Shown here piece by piece: positions 1 through 13,697 of a stretch of 51,056 nucleotides of DNA. The DNA is taken from the NCBI GenBank assembly GCA_007130245.1, contig SLSW01000066.1, forward strand, positions 1-51,056, given 5' to 3'. The notes under the pieces were generated by a model that saw only the letters and a list, made by a program, of their open reading frames with translations, was not told the DNA's origin and did not search any database. Origin of the DNA: Micromonosporaceae bacterium. Its GTDB lineage: Bacteria > Actinomycetota > Actinomycetes > Mycobacteriales > Micromonosporaceae. Both the position numbers and the translations under genes were made by a program. How positions within the stretch are numbered: position 1 is the stretch's first letter; every line of letters begins with the position of its first letter.

Positions 1-476
1 CGCCGCGGCACGGTGGAGCCGCTCTGGCGCTCCGGGTCCTGGGTGAAGCGGCGCTCCACCCCGTACTTGAGATCACGGCAGGTGACCGGTTCACCGTCCT
101 CCCACCGCACGCCGTCGCGGATGGTGAAGTCCCAGACGGTGTTGTCGGCGTTGGGCCGCCCGGTGTCGGTAGCCAGGTCGGGCACGATCTCGCTGGCGCG
201 TTCCTCCTCGGCCCGGAAGGTGGTCAGGGTCCGGGTGATGAGCTTGCTGAAGTTGGCCTCCACCGCGGCTCCGATGAGCTGGGGGTCGAGCATCTGCGGC
301 CAGCCGATCATCGACACCTGCAGCGTGCCGCCGCGCTCGGGAAGGTCGGCCTCGTCACCCGCGTCGGCGGTCTGGCACGCAGCGGTGGCCAGCAGCGCGG
401 CAGCGGCCAGGGTGGCGGTCAGTGCCGTGACGGCGCGTCGGGGTGTGCGCGCGCGGGGGGTCAGCGAGGGCTTCAC
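1..476 (-). CDS. ABC transporter substrate-binding lipoprotein (peptide-type, family 5), truncated by window edge
   Basis: Minus-strand reading from GTG at 476: MKPSLTPRARTPRRAVTALTATLAAAALLATAACQTADAGDEADLPERGGTLQVSMIGWPQMLDPQLIGAAVEANFSKLITRTLTTF...; lipobox ATAAC and typical SBP_bac_5 N-terminus. Confidence 0.8.
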   Translation of the reverse strand, partial: MKPSLTPRARTPRRAVTALTATLAAAALLATAACQTADAGDEADLPERGGTLQVSMIGWPQMLDPQLIGAAVEANFSKLITRTLTTFRAEEERASEIVPDLATDTGRPNADNTVWDFTIRDGVRWEDGEPVTCRDLKYGVERRFTQDPERQSGSTVPR

Positions 477-583
477 AGTGGCTCACTCTAGCCGTCAGAC
501 GGCCCGGCTGAATGTCACCCCCCGGGGGAATTGTCGCCAGCGGGGGCGGGCTGTCCGGACGGGTTCACACCGTCTCGACGAGG

Positions 584-1368
584 CTACTCAGCGGCGTCGG
601 CGAATCGGCAGATACCGACGAATTCCTCGGCAACCAGGCTCGCGCCGCCCACCAGCGCGCCGTCGATGTCCGGCTGCTCCATGATGCCGGTGATGTTGGC
701 CGCCTTGACCGAGCCGCCGTAGAGGAGCCGGACCGTCCCGGCGGCGCCGCCGCCGAAGCCCTCGGCCAGCCGCCGCCGCAGCGACCCGATCACCTCCTGT
801 GCATCATCGGGGGTGGCGGTGCGGCCGGTGCCGATCGCCCACACCGGCTCGTAGGCGATCACCATGCTCCCGACCTGCTCGGCGGTGCGTCCGTCCAGCG
901 CGGCGTCCAGCTGCGCGACGGTGTGGCGCACGTGGTCGCCGGCCTCGCGCACCTCCAGGCCTTCGCCGACACACAGGATCGGCACCAGGTCGTTGCCGAG
1001 CGCCGCGTTGACCTTGGCGTTGACCAGGGCGTCGTCCTCGTGGTGGTGGGCGCGCCGCTCGGAGTGGCCGACCACCACATACCGGCAGCCGAGCTTGGCA
1101 AGCATGCTGCCGGACACGTCGCCGGTGTAGGCGCCCGGCGAGTGCGGCGACAGGTCCTGTGCCCCATAGCCGATCTGCAGCCGGTCGCCGTCGACCAGCG
1201 TCTGCACGCTGCGCAACGCCGTGAACGGCGGCAGTACGACCACCTCGATGTCGTCGAAGATTCGCTCAGGCAGGCTGAACGCCAGCTTCTGCACCAGCGC
1301 GATCGCCTCGAGGTGGTTGAGGTTCATCTTCCAGTTGCCGGCCATCAACGGCCGCCGTGCCGGTCTGC

Positions 1369-1372
<4 letters not shown>
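584..1372 (-). CDS. tpiA: Triose-phosphate isomerase
   Basis: [33 protein letters not shown] and YGGSVKAAN motifs; start overlaps pgk stop (GTGA). Confidence 0.97.
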
Positions 1373-3674
<2,302 letters not shown>

Positions 3675-3686
3675 TTATCCCTCTTG

Positions 3687-4667
3687 TCAGCAGTTCATCA
3701 TCTCGGGGGTGACAGAAGAGTCGGTGTCCGGGATGCCGAGCTCCCTGGCGCGCTTGTCCGCCAGCGCGAGCAGCCGGCGGATGCGCCCGGCGATCGCGTC
3801 CTTGGTCAGCGGCGGGTCGGCCATCGCGCCGAGCTCCTCCAGCGAGGCCTGCCGGTTGGCCAGTCGCAGCCTCCCGGCGCTGGTGAGGTGCTCCGGCGCA
3901 TCGTCGCCCAGGATCTCCAGCGCACGGGTCACCCGGGCGGCCGCGGCCACCGCCGCCCGGGCCGAGCGGCGCAGGTTGGCGTCGTCGAAGTTGGCCAGGC
4001 GGTTGGCGGTGGCCCGTACCTCACGCCGCACCCGCCGCTCCTCCCAGGTCAGCACGCTGGAGTGGGCGCCGATGCGGGTCAGCAGTGCGGCGATGGCGTC
4101 GCCGTCCTTGACCACCACCCGGTCGACCGAGCGCACCTCGCGCGCCTTGGCGGTGATGCCGATGCGTCGGGCCGCGCCCACCAGAGCCAGGGCGGACTCG
4201 GGACCGGGACAGGTGATCTCCAGCGCGCAGGAACGGCCGGGCTCGGTCAACGAGCCGTGGGCCAGGAACGCGCCCCGCCAGGCCGCCACGGAGCAGCAGA
4301 CACCGCCGGCGACCACATGTGGCGGCAGCCCCCGCACCGGGCGTCCCCGCAGGTCGAGCAGCCCGGTCTGGCGGGCCAGCGCCTCGCCGTCCTTGACCAC
4401 CCGCACGATGTAGTGGCTGCCCTTGCGGATGCCACCGGAGGCCAGCACGTGGATCTCGCTGGAGTAGCCGTAGACGTCAGCGACCTCGCGGCGCAACCGG
4501 CGCGCGGTCGCGCCGGTGTCCAGGTCGGCCTCGACCACCACGTTGCCGGACACGATGTGCAGGCCGCCCGCGAACCGTAACAGCGCGGTCATCTCCGAGC
4601 GCCGGCAGCAGGGTTTGGTTACGTCGACGCGACTCAGTTCGTCCTTGACCGCTGCGGTCATCGCCAT
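3687..4667 (-). CDS. whiA: WhiA sporulation/cell-division transcriptional regulator
   Basis: [38 protein letters not shown]...; C-terminal [32 protein letters not shown]; synteny with yvcK and rapZ. Confidence 0.96.
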   Translation of the reverse strand: MAMTAAVKDELSRVDVTKPCCRRSEMTALLRFAGGLHIVSGNVVVEADLDTGATARRLRREVADVYGYSSEIHVLASGGIRKGSHYIVRVVKDGEALARQTGLLDLRGRPVRGLPPHVVAGGVCCSVAAWRGAFLAHGSLTEPGRSCALEITCPGPESALALVGAARRIGITAKAREVRSVDRVVVKDGDAIAALLTRIGAHSSVLTWEERRVRREVRATANRLANFDDANLRRSARAAVAAAARVTRALEILGDDAPEHLTSAGRLRLANRQASLEELGAMADPPLTKDAIAGRIRRLLALADKRARELGIPDTDSSVTPEMMNC

Positions 4668-4697
4668 TGTGTGCTCACCTCGCCTGTGTCATCGTGC

Positions 4698-5711
4698 TCA
4701 ACGAGTGGCGGCCAGCAAGGGCAACAGTGCGGCGGCCAGTGCGTCCGGATCGTGTCGGGCCTCGGCGCCGGAAGTGGCCACCGGGGCCAGCACCAACTGG
4801 GCACCCAGCGATTCTGCCGCATGCGCGGCGGGCTTGGGGTCGGTTACCCAGATCGAGTCCCCCAGCACCACGTCGACCCGCAGGTCCGGTGCGTAGGTGG
4901 ACAGCGCCGCCAGGTGGTCCGGGACGGTCATCCCGACGGTCTCCTGCTCGGTGGTCAGGTTGAGCACGATCAGCCGCCGCGCCCGGCTGCGGTGGATCGC
5001 CGCGGCCAGGTCCGGCACGAGCAGGTGCGGGATCACGCTGGTGTACCAACTGCCGGGGCCGAACACCAGCCAGTCCGCCCCGGTGACCGCGCTGATCGCC
5101 TCCTCGCAGGCGACCGGCGCCGGCGGGTGCAGCCGCACCTGCTCCACCTGTCCGGTGCTGGCCGCGACCTCGTGCTGTCCGCGCACGGTGACCAGCTCGT
5201 CGGGGCGGTCGGGATCGGCGCCGCGTACCCGGGCCTCGATGGCCACCGGCTGACGCGACATCGGCAGCACCCGGCCGGCGGCGCGCACCATCCGGCCGGC
5301 GTGCGCGAGGGCGGCCACCGGATCGCCGAGCTGTTCCATCAGGCCGCACAGCACCAGGTTGCCCACGGCGTGCCCGGCCAGCGGGTCGGTGCCGTCGAAG
5401 CGGTGCTGAAACAGCGCGGCGGTGGTGCTGCTGTGGTGGTCGTCGGCGGCCAGCGCCACCAGCGCCTGCCGCAGGTCGCCGGGGGGCAACGCCCCCCGTT
5501 GTCCGCGCAGCCGTCCGCTGGAGCCGCCGTTGTCCCCGACCGTCACCACCGCGGTGATCTCCCACGGGCCGGCGGCTTCGGCGGCCGCAGCGGCTTCGGC
5601 GGCCGCAGCGGACTCGGCGGCCGCGGCGGACTCGGCCGCGGCGGCGCCACGGCGCAACCCACGCAGGCACGCGCCCAGTCCGTGGCCTCCTCCGAACGCG
5701 ACGATCCTCAT
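4698..5711 (-). CDS. yvcK: YvcK/CofD-like UDP-sugar-binding protein (with Ala/Glu repeat insertion)
   Basis: MRIVAFGGGHGLGACLRGLR...EITAVVTVGDNGGSSGRLRGQRGALPPGDLRQALVAL; between rapZ and whiA. Confidence 0.93.
   Translation of the reverse strand: MRIVAFGGGHGLGACLRGLRRGAAAAESAAAAESAAAAEAAAAAEAAGPWEITAVVTVGDNGGSSGRLRGQRGALPPGDLRQALVALAADDHHSSTTAALFQHRFDGTDPLAGHAVGNLVLCGLMEQLGDPVAALAHAGRMVRAAGRVLPMSRQPVAIEARVRGADPDRPDELVTVRGQHEVAASTGQVEQVRLHPPAPVACEEAISAVTGADWLVFGPGSWYTSVIPHLLVPDLAAAIHRSRARRLIVLNLTTEQETVGMTVPDHLAALSTYAPDLRVDVVLGDSIWVTDPKPAAHAAESLGAQLVLAPVATSGAEARHDPDALAAALLPLLAATR
5571..5648. repeat. 18-bp tandem repeat (about 4 units) inside yvcK encoding ESAAAA/EAAAAA
   Basis: gcttcggcggccgcagcg / gcttcggcggccgcagcg / gactcggcggccgcggcg / gactcggccgcggcggcg read directly. 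Confidence 0.9.
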
Positions 5712-6607
5712 TCGCGCCCCAGGTCCCGGTGGTGCGGGTGCGCATGGACGCGTAGCTGGCGCAGCCGGCCCGCCAGCTCCTCGGCGATAGCCACGCTGCG
5801 GTGCTTGCCCCCGGTGCACCCGACCGCGACGGTCAGGTACCGCTTGCCTTCCCGTTCGAACCCCGGGGCGGTCGCGTTGATCATCCAGGCGAACGTCTCC
5901 ACGAAGGTGCCTGCACCGCGCTGGCCGAGCACGTACCCGCTGACCTCATCCTCGCGCCCGGTCAGGTCACGCAGCTCCGGCACCCAGTGGGGGTTGGGCA
6001 GGAACCTGGCGTCGAGCACGAAATCGGCGTCCGGCGGCAGGCCGTACTTGAAGCCGAACGACAGGACCGTCACCCGCAGCCGTCGGGTGTCCTCCTCCGA
6101 GAAGAGCTCCTCGACCCGCGCCCGCAGCTGGTTCACGTTCAGATGGCTGGTGTCGATGATCACGTCGGCGATCTCACGTGCACCGGCCAGCAGCTTACGT
6201 TCGGCCGCGATCCCGTCCGGCAGCCGCCCCTGGCCCTGCAGCGGGTGGGAGCGCCGCACGCTCTCGAACCGGCGGATCAGCACTTCGTCGTCGGCGTCCA
6301 CGAAGATCACCTTTGCGGGAAAGCCCCGCTGCGCCAGCGCCCGGATCCCGCCGACCAGATCTCCGGAGAAGGCATGGCTGCGCACGTCCAGCACCATCGC
6401 GGTCCGACGGACCGCCTGACCGGCCCGGTGCGCGAGCTCGGCCATGTCCAGCAGCAGGGCCTGCGGCAGGTTGTCGACCACGTAGAAACCGACGTTCTCC
6501 AGCGCCCGCGCCACGGTGCTGCGGCCACCGCCGGACACGCCGGTCACCACCACCAGCTCGGCCGGTGCGGGCCCGTCGCCCCCGGCACTCGTCGGGTCGT
6601 CGGTCAC
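5708..6607 (-). CDS. rapZ: RNase adapter protein RapZ
   Basis: VVVTGVSGGGRSTVARALENVGFYVVDNLP; VTVLSFGFKYGLPPDADFVLDARFLPNPHW; CTGGKHRSVAIAEEL; stop overlaps yvcK start. Confidence 0.96.
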   Translation of the reverse strand: MTDDPTSAGGDGPAPAELVVVTGVSGGGRSTVARALENVGFYVVDNLPQALLLDMAELAHRAGQAVRRTAMVLDVRSHAFSGDLVGGIRALAQRGFPAKVIFVDADDEVLIRRFESVRRSHPLQGQGRLPDGIAAERKLLAGAREIADVIIDTSHLNVNQLRARVEELFSEEDTRRLRVTVLSFGFKYGLPPDADFVLDARFLPNPHWVPELRDLTGREDEVSGYVLGQRGAGTFVETFAWMINATAPGFEREGKRYLTVAVGCTGGKHRSVAIAEELAGRLRQLRVHAHPHHRDLGRE

Positions 6608-6888
6608 GTTCCCCCTTCCGGACCGCACAGCACCTGCCCCTCCGGACCGTACGGCACGTCGGGGCACGCGCGGCCCCGATGCTCGGCCGCTGGCGCCCTT
6701 GCCGCATCCTATCCCCGCCCCGCCCGCCCGGCGGTCGGCTGGCTGACATGGATCTCGCCGGCCATCGGCCGCCGGCGACCGGCACCATGTCCCGGTCGCT
6801 ACCACTCTGCTCGGCCCACCGACCACCTCGCCGGCCCCGGCCACCCCTCTGCCCGGGAGATCGACCACCCCGGCCGGATGGCCGCCAC

Positions 6889-7278
6889 TCAGCCGTCGCG
6901 CTGCCGGCCGAGCACTCCCGCAACATCCGGAGGTCGGAACCCGTCACCCCTCTGCACCTTGCCGTCCCGGATGAGAGGACGACCGTCCGGCCCGAGCTTG
7001 CTCATGTTGGCCCGATGAACTTCACGCAACACGGCATCGAGGTCGATGCCGTAGGTCACCGCCGTGCCGTAGGCAACGTAGACCACATCCGCCAGCTCGC
7101 GGGCGACCTCATCGAGACGCCCGCCGCGGACCGCGTCGGCAAGCTCGCGGACCTCTTCTTCCAGCAGCCGCTGTCGTGCTTCGACAAGATCGCCAGGTGG
7201 CGTCGTAGGCCGATCCGCCGCAGCCAGGCCGAAGACCTCATGGAACTCGCGAACCAGCGACAAGGGCAGACGATCCAC
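6889..7278 (-). CDS. MazG-like nucleotide pyrophosphohydrolase family protein
   Basis: FHEVFGLAAADRPTTPPGDLVEARQRLLEEEVRELADAVRGGRLDEVARELADVVYVAYGTAVTYGIDLDAVLREVHRANMSKLGPDG; EE..E...D metal-binding helices. Confidence 0.85.
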   Translation of the reverse strand: MDRLPLSLVREFHEVFGLAAADRPTTPPGDLVEARQRLLEEEVRELADAVRGGRLDEVARELADVVYVAYGTAVTYGIDLDAVLREVHRANMSKLGPDGRPLIRDGKVQRGDGFRPPDVAGVLGRQRDG

Positions 7279-7496
7279 GACGAAAACGGTACTCGAAACC
7301 AGCGGCCACCACGTTGCGAAGGCACCGGCATCGCCCCGGCTGCTCGATCGCTCGGCCGATGAAGGTGCTCGCCATGTCGAGCCGAGCGGTAGCTGATCGA
7401 CCGGTACTCCACGCCCAGCAATCGTCATCCACAGGCTGTCCACAGCAGAGCCACCGGGCCTTGCGCAACCGCGGCGTGCGATCGAGACTCGACCGC

Positions 7497-8074
7497 GTGA
7501 GTGCCACCCGAGCGGACCTGTCCGGGGCGCTACGCAGGCTACGGCGGCGCGCGGACCTCAGCCAGCGGCAACTCGCTGAGCGGGGTGCCGTACCCCGACC
7601 ACGTTCGACGTCCGGCGCCTACGGCCAGGGGATGCGCCTGCCCTCGCATCGCTCCGCGACAGTGCCGGTCGCCTCGACAGCCGACGCCAGCCGGCCGGCA
7701 ACCCTGTCGCGGCACCGGAACCGCCGGCAGACCCTGGGGATGGGTCGCTCCGTTACCTGCGGGAACCGTCGTTGCGACACTGGGCCGCGGTGGAACGCAC
7801 CACCGGCCGGGTCCTCGGGCACGTCGCGGCCCGCCTGCACCGACGCCCCGGGGCCCGCCCGCGAATGATCGTCGTGGAGGCCGAGGTCGCCCCCGACCAC
7901 GCCGGTGGCCCGGTGCCGGGCATGCTGCGGGCGGCCCTGCGGGACGAAGCCACCCGGCTCGGGATCGACCGGCCGGTGGCGGTCGTTGACGATCCGTCAG
8001 CCGTCAGGCTGCTGCGCGATCTCAGCTTCCGTCGCCACCGGCGCCGCACTACCGCGGTCGGGATCACCGGATGA
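7497..8074 (+). pseudogene. Frameshifted XRE-type HTH protein with GNAT-like C-terminal part
   Basis: Frame 0 from GTG 7497 reads MSATRADLSGALRRLRRRADLSQRQLAERGAVPR. Continuity (TTFDVRR...DGSLRYLREPSLRHWAAVERTTGRVLGHVAARLHRR...) moves to frame 2 near 7590-7598, consistent with one missing nucleotide. Confidence 0.6.
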
Positions 8075-10045
8075 GCCCGGTGCCGCCGATCCGCCGTCAC
8101 CCGACAGTGCGGCCACGATCGCCCCGGCGGTACGTGGACCGATGCCCGGCACCTGCGCGATCTCCTCGGCGCTGGCCTGGCTCAGCCGCTTGACCGACCC
8201 GAACCTGCGCAGCAGCGCCTTGCGGCGCACCTCCCCCAGGCCCGGCACCGCGTCGAGTCCGGAGGCGGTCATCCGCTTGGAGCGTCGCTGCCGGTGGAAC
8301 GAGATGGCGAACCGGTGCGCCTCGTCACGCAGCCGCTGCAGCAGGTACAGCCCCTCGGACTGGCGCGGCAGGATCACCGGGACGTCCTGGTCCGGCAACC
8401 ACACCTCCTCCAGCCGCTTGGCCAGCCCGCACACCGCCACCTCCGTGATCGCGAGGTCGGCCAGCACCGCTGCGGCCGCGTTGACCTGCGGCGCGCCCCC
8501 GTCGACCACCACCAGCTGCGGCGGGTAGGCGAACCTGCGCGGCTTTCCCGTCTCCGGGTCCAGCGGGCCACCCGCCGCCTCCTCGGCCGCCGGCCCGGCG
8601 ACCCGACCCCCGCCGTCGTCCGGCGACGGCTCGCCGGCCGACCGGGCCGCCACGTACCGCGCGAACCGGCGGCGCAACACCTCCGACAGCGCCGCCACGT
8701 CGTCGGTGCCGTCGGCGCGCACCGTGAACCGGCGGTACTCGCTCTTGCGCGGCAGGCCGTCCTCGAAGACCACCATGCTGCCGACCACGTCGGTGCCGTG
8801 GATCTGCGACACGTCGTAGCACTCGATGCGCAGCGGCGCGGCGTCCAGCCCCAGCGCCCCGGCGATCTCCTCCAGCGCCTGGCTGCGCGCGGTCAGGTCC
8901 CCGGCACGGCGCAGCTTGTGGTTGGCCAGCGCCTCGGCGGCGTTGCGGGCCACCGTGTCCAGTAGTGCCTTCTTGTCGCCACGCTGCGGCACTCGCAGCC
9001 GCACCCGCGAGCCCCGGCGCTGCGACAGCCAGTCGGCCAGCGCCCCGGCATCGGTCGGAAGTGCCGGCACCAGCACCTCCCTCGGCACGTCCGAGGACTC
9101 CCCGTACACCTGGCTGCAGAAATGGTGCACGAGCTGGCCGAGGCCGGTGTCGCCGGTGGTGGCGTCGTCCATCTTCTCCACCACCCAGCCGCGCTGGCCG
9201 CGGACCCGCCCGCCACGCACATGGAACACCTGCACCGCCGCCTCCAGGGGATCGTCGGCGAACGCGACCACGTCCGCGTCGGTGCCGTCGGGAAGCACCA
9301 CCGCCTGCTTCTCCAGCGCCCGCCGCACCGCGGCCAGGTCGTCCCGCAGCCGCGCGGCACGCTCGAACTCGAGCTGCTGCGACGCCTCATGCATTCGCTG
9401 TTCCAGCCGCCGCACCAGGTGATCGGTGCGCCCGGCCATGAAGTCGCAGAACTCTTCCACGATGCGGCGGTGCTCCTCGGCGTCGACCCGGCCCACGCAC
9501 GGGGCCGCGCACTTGCCGATGTCGCCGAGCAGGCACGGGCGGCCGATCTGGGCGGCGCGGCGGAACACCCCGGCCGAGCAGGTGCGTGCCGGGAACACCC
9601 GCAGCAGCAGGTCCAATGTCTCCCGGATCGCCCAGGCGTGCGAGTACGGGCCGAAGTAGCGCACCCCCTTGCGCTTGGCGCCACGCATCACCTGCAGCCG
9701 CGGGTATTCCTCGTCGAGGGTGACCGCCAGGTAGGGGTACGACTTATCGTCGCGGTACTTGACGTTGAAGCGCGGGTCGTACTCCTTGATCCACGCGTAC
9801 TCCAGCTGCAGCGCCTCGACCTCGGTGTTGACCGTCACCCAGTCGACCGTCGCCGCGCTGGTGAGCATCTGCTGGGTGCGCGGGTGCAGCGTCCACAGGT
9901 CGCCGAAGTAGGAGCTCACGCGGCTGCGCAGGTTCTTCGCCTTACCGACGTAGATCACGCGGCCGTGCGGGTCACGAAACCGGTAGACCCCGGGAGCGTC
10001 CGGGACGGTGCCCGGCGCCGGCCGGTAGCTCGACGGATCCGCCAC
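7997..10045 (-). CDS. uvrC: Excinuclease ABC subunit C
   Basis: GIY-YIG N-terminus [33 protein letters not shown] motif; [26 protein letters not shown]-terminal HhH. Confidence 0.97.
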   Translation of the reverse strand: MADPSSYRPAPGTVPDAPGVYRFRDPHGRVIYVGKAKNLRSRVSSYFGDLWTLHPRTQQMLTSAATVDWVTVNTEVEALQLEYAWIKEYDPRFNVKYRDDKSYPYLAVTLDEEYPRLQVMRGAKRKGVRYFGPYSHAWAIRETLDLLLRVFPARTCSAGVFRRAAQIGRPCLLGDIGKCAAPCVGRVDAEEHRRIVEEFCDFMAGRTDHLVRRLEQRMHEASQQLEFERAARLRDDLAAVRRALEKQAVVLPDGTDADVVAFADDPLEAAVQVFHVRGGRVRGQRGWVVEKMDDATTGDTGLGQLVHHFCSQVYGESSDVPREVLVPALPTDAGALADWLSQRRGSRVRLRVPQRGDKKALLDTVARNAAEALANHKLRRAGDLTARSQALEEIAGALGLDAAPLRIECYDVSQIHGTDVVGSMVVFEDGLPRKSEYRRFTVRADGTDDVAALSEVLRRRFARYVAARSAGEPSPDDGGGRVAGPAAEEAAGGPLDPETGKPRRFAYPPQLVVVDGGAPQVNAAAAVLADLAITEVAVCGLAKRLEEVWLPDQDVPVILPRQSEGLYLLQRLRDEAHRFAISFHRQRRSKRMTASGLDAVPGLGEVRRKALLRRFGSVKRLSQASAEEIAQVPGIGPRTAGAIVAALSGDGGSAAPGSSGDPDRGSAAPVATEAEIAQQPDG

Positions 10046-10097
10046 GCGGCAAGCCTATCCGCGCCGGCGGACAGTCCTCACGCCCGCACGATGGTGC

Positions 10098-10598
10098 TCA
10101 TCCCCGCACGATCGTCCCGTCGTCCTCCGCCACCTCCACCGGCGGCAGCGGATCCTGGGTCTCCGGCGTCTCCCCCCACGCCGCCTGCACGACCGCGCCG
10201 TCCTCGATCGAGTAGCGGCTGCCGTGGCAACGACAGTTGATGGTGCCGTCGCTGATGTCGGAGACCGTGCAGCCCTCGTGGGTGCAGATGGCGCTGAAGC
10301 CGCGGAAGTCACCCTCGCTCGGCTGGGTGACCACCACCTGCTCACCGGCGTTGATGTAGCCGCCGCCGACCTCCACCTCGTCCACCTCGGCGATGACGCC
10401 GGCGGGCAGGTCGTTATCGGGTGCGCCGGGGCCGTCGTCGCCGCACGCGGCCAGCAGCGCGCCGGCGCCGAGGCCTCCTGCGGCCGTGAACAGTCCCCGC
10501 CTGGTGGTTCCCGGCTCCGCCGGGACCCGTCCCCGCCCGGTGGGGCCCTGCGACTCCGGTCGTTCGCTTGCGGTGTCTGCGACTGGTTCTGCGCTCAC
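10098..10598 (-). CDS. Rieske (2Fe-2S) protein with RR/lipoprotein-type signal
   Basis: TTRRGLFTAAGGLGAGALLAACGDD; CTHEGCTV...CRCHGSRYSIEDGAVVQ. Confidence 0.92.
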   Translation of the reverse strand: MSAEPVADTASERPESQGPTGRGRVPAEPGTTRRGLFTAAGGLGAGALLAACGDDGPGAPDNDLPAGVIAEVDEVEVGGGYINAGEQVVVTQPSEGDFRGFSAICTHEGCTVSDISDGTINCRCHGSRYSIEDGAVVQAAWGETPETQDPLPPVEVAEDDGTIVRG

Positions 10599-10696
10599 TG
10601 GCGGCCCTCCCGGATGGCGTGTCGTCGGTGACCGTGGACCGGCCACGCTGGTTACCACGACCACCGTACGACCGGGGTTCACCAGTCTGCGCGGCT

Positions 10697-13663
10697 TCAC
10701 GTACGGCTGAGGGTGCGGGACGCTCCGCGGCCGGCGCGCGACCGGGTGGCCTTGCCGCCGTTCCGGGCGCCGTTTGCCTTGGTGGCCCGCTGCACCGCGG
10801 CGGTGGCACCGGACGGGTCACCGGTCAGGCCGAGCGGCTGGCGCAGGAACCGGCCGGTGTGGCTGTCCCGGATCTCCGCGACCTCCTCCGGCGTGCCGAT
10901 CGCCACCACCGTGCCGCCGTGGTGTCCGCCCTCGGGGCCGAGATCGATCAACCAGTCCGCCGTTTTGATCACGTCGAGGTTGTGCTCGATGATGATCACG
11001 GTATTGCCCTTGTCGACCAGCCCGGACAGCACCCGCAGCAGCTTGTGGATATCGTCGAAATGCAGCCCGGTGGTCGGCTCGTCCAGCACGTACACCGTGC
11101 GCCCGGTGGAGCGTCGCTGCAGCTCCGAGGCGAGCTTGACCCGCTGCGCCTCGCCCCCGGACAGGGTGGGCGCCGGCTGCCCCAGGCGCACGTAGCCGAG
11201 CCCCACGTCGACCAACGTCTTCAGGTGCCGGTGTATGCGCGGGATCGCGGCGAAGAACTGCTCGGCTTCCTCGATCGGCATGTCCAGCACCTCGGAGATG
11301 GTGCGCCCCTTGTAGTGCACCTCCAGGGTCTCCCGGTTGTAGCGGGCGCCCTTGCACACCTCGCACGGCACGTAGACGTCCGGCAGGAAGTTCATCTCAA
11401 TCTTGATGGTGCCGTCGCCGGCGCAGTTCTCGCACCGACCGCCCTTGACGTTGAACGAGAACCGCCCGGGGCCGTACCCGCGCACCTTCGCCTCGGTGGT
11501 GTCAGCGAACAGCTTGCGGATGTGATCGAACACCCCGGTGTACGTCGCCGGGTTCGACCGGGGGGTGCGCCCGATCGGTGACTGGTCCACCCCGACCACC
11601 TTGTCGACGTGCTCCAGGCCGGTCAGGCGGGTGTGGCGGCCGGGCACCAGCCGGGCGCCGTTGACCTGGTTGGCCAGCGCCGCGTAGAGGACGTCGTTGA
11701 CCAGCGTGGACTTGCCCGAGCCGCTGACGCCGGTGACCGCGATCAACTGGCCCAGTGGGAACGACACGGTCAGGTTGCGCAGGTTGTTCGCCCGCGCGCC
11801 GGTGACCACCACCTCCCGGCCCCTGGTCTGCGGACGGCGGGTCGCCGGCACCGGGATCGATTTGCTGCCCGCCAGGTATGCCCCGGTGGCCGACTCCTGC
11901 TTCGGCAGCAGCTCAGCCAGCGGCCCGCTGTGCACGATCCGCCCACCGCGCTCGCCCGCACCAGGGCCGATGTCGACGATCCAATCGGCGCTGCGGATGG
12001 TGTCCTCGTCGTGCTCCACCACGATCAGCATGTTGCCCAGGTCCCGCAGCCGCACCAGCGTCTCCAGCAGCCGGTGGTTGTCGCGCTGGTGCAACCCGAT
12101 CGACGGCTCGTCGAGCACGTAGAGCACCCCGACCAGGCCGGAACCGATCTGGGTGGCCAACCGGATGCGCTGCGCCTCCCCACCGGACAGGGTCGCCGCC
12201 GGACGGTCCAGCGACAGGTAGTCCAGGCCGACGTCGACCAGGAAGCGCAGGCGGGCGTTGATCTCCTTGAGCACCTGCTCGGCGATGAGCTTCTGCCGGT
12301 CGGTCAGTGTCATGCCGGACAGCAGCGCGGCGCACTCGCCGACCGACAGCGCGCTCACCTCGGCGATGCTGTGCCCGCTCACGGTCACCGCCAGCACCTC
12401 GGGCTTCAGCCGGGCGCCGCCGCAGGCTGCGCACGGCACGTCGCGCATGTATCCCTCGTACCGGTCCCGCGACCAGTCCGAGTCGGTGTCGGCGTGGCGC
12501 CGCTCCAGCCACTGCACCACGCCCTCGAATCCGGTGTAGTAGGAGCGGGTGCGCCCGTACCGGTTGCGGTAACGCACGTGCACCTGGTCCTGCGACCCGT
12601 ACAGGATCGTCTTCTGCGCCCGGTGCGACAACGCCCGCCACGGCGTGTCCAGGTCGAAACCCTCCTGCTCACCGAGCGCGCCCAGCAGCCGCAGGAAGTA
12701 GTCCAGCGTCTGGGCGCCCGACCACGGGTGCAGGGCGCCGTCGTTGAGGCACTTCTCCGGATCCGGCACCACCAGCTCCGGGTCGACCTCCTTCTTCGTC
12801 CCCAGGCCGCTGCACTCCGGGCAGGCGCCGTACGGCGAGTTGAACGAGAACGAGCGCGGCTCCATCGCCTCGAAGCTCAGGTCGCAGTATGTGCAGGCCA
12901 GGTGCTCGGAGAAGGTGCGCTCGCGCTGCTCGTCGTCGTCGGGCAGATCCACGAACTCCAGCACCACCACCCCGCCGGCCAGACCCAGCGCGGTCTCGAC
13001 CGAGTCGGTCATCCGCTGCTTGGCCGAGTCCTTGACGGTGAGCCGGTCGACCACCACCTCGATGGTGTGCTTCTCCTGTTTCTTCAGCTTCGGCACGTCG
13101 GTGAGCTGGTGCACCACCCCGTCGACCCGCACCCGCGCGTAGCCTTTCGACTGCAGTTCGGCGAACAGGTCGACGTACTCCCCCTTGCGGCCACGCACCA
13201 CCGGCGCCAGCACCTGGAACCGGGTTCCGGGTGCCATCGCCAGCACCCGGTCCACGATCTGCTGCGGGGTCTGGCGCGCGATCGGCCGGCCACAGTTGGG
13301 GCAGTGCGGCTCGCCGATGCGGGCGAACAACAGCCGCAGGTAGTCGTAAACCTCGGTGATCGTGCCGACGGTGGAGCGGGGGTTACGGGAGGTGGACTTC
13401 TGGTCGATCGACACCGCCGGGGACAGCCCCTCGATGAAGTCGACGTCAGGTTTGTCCATTTGGCCGAGGAACTGCCGCGCATATGCCGACAGGGACTCGA
13501 CGTACCGTCGCTGCCCTTCGGCGAAGATCGTGTCGAACGCCAGGCTGGACTTCCCGGACCCCGACAGCCCGGTGAACACGATCAGCGACTCCCTGGGCAG
13601 GTCCAGATCGACATCGCGCAGGTTGTGCTCCCGGGCGCCCCGGATGGTCAGTAGGTCGGCCAC
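10697..13663 (-). CDS. uvrA: Excinuclease ABC subunit A
   Basis: [76 protein letters not shown] twice. Start set to GTG 13663. Confidence 0.97.
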   Translation of the reverse strand: MADLLTIRGAREHNLRDVDLDLPRESLIVFTGLSGSGKSSLAFDTIFAEGQRRYVESLSAYARQFLGQMDKPDVDFIEGLSPAVSIDQKSTSRNPRSTVGTITEVYDYLRLLFARIGEPHCPNCGRPIARQTPQQIVDRVLAMAPGTRFQVLAPVVRGRKGEYVDLFAELQSKGYARVRVDGVVHQLTDVPKLKKQEKHTIEVVVDRLTVKDSAKQRMTDSVETALGLAGGVVVLEFVDLPDDDEQRERTFSEHLACTYCDLSFEAMEPRSFSFNSPYGACPECSGLGTKKEVDPELVVPDPEKCLNDGALHPWSGAQTLDYFLRLLGALGEQEGFDLDTPWRALSHRAQKTILYGSQDQVHVRYRNRYGRTRSYYTGFEGVVQWLERRHADTDSDWSRDRYEGYMRDVPCAACGGARLKPEVLAVTVSGHSIAEVSALSVGECAALLSGMTLTDRQKLIAEQVLKEINARLRFLVDVGLDYLSLDRPAATLSGGEAQRIRLATQIGSGLVGVLYVLDEPSIGLHQRDNHRLLETLVRLRDLGNMLIVVEHDEDTIRSADWIVDIGPGAGERGGRIVHSGPLAELLPKQESATGAYLAGSKSIPVPATRRPQTRGREVVVTGARANNLRNLTVSFPLGQLIAVTGVSGSGKSTLVNDVLYAALANQVNGARLVPGRHTRLTGLEHVDKVVGVDQSPIGRTPRSNPATYTGVFDHIRKLFADTTEAKVRGYGPGRFSFNVKGGRCENCAGDGTIKIEMNFLPDVYVPCEVCKGARYNRETLEVHYKGRTISEVLDMPIEEAEQFFAAIPRIHRHLKTLVDVGLGYVRLGQPAPTLSGGEAQRVKLASELQRRSTGRTVYVLDEPTTGLHFDDIHKLLRVLSGLVDKGNTVIIIEHNLDVIKTADWLIDLGPEGGHHGGTVVAIGTPEEVAEIRDSHTGRFLRQPLGLTGDPSGATAAVQRATKANGARNGGKATRSRAGRGASRTLSRT

Positions 13664-13697
13664 GGCGCAACTGTAGCCCCGCCCTCCGACACCGCTG

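Noticed and set aside
4671-6419. 582-aa plus-strand ORF opposite yvcK/rapZ
   Set aside because: Low-complexity antisense translation with no domain motif.
11609-13654. 681-aa plus-strand ORF opposite uvrA
   Set aside because: Antisense shadow of a clear uvrA.
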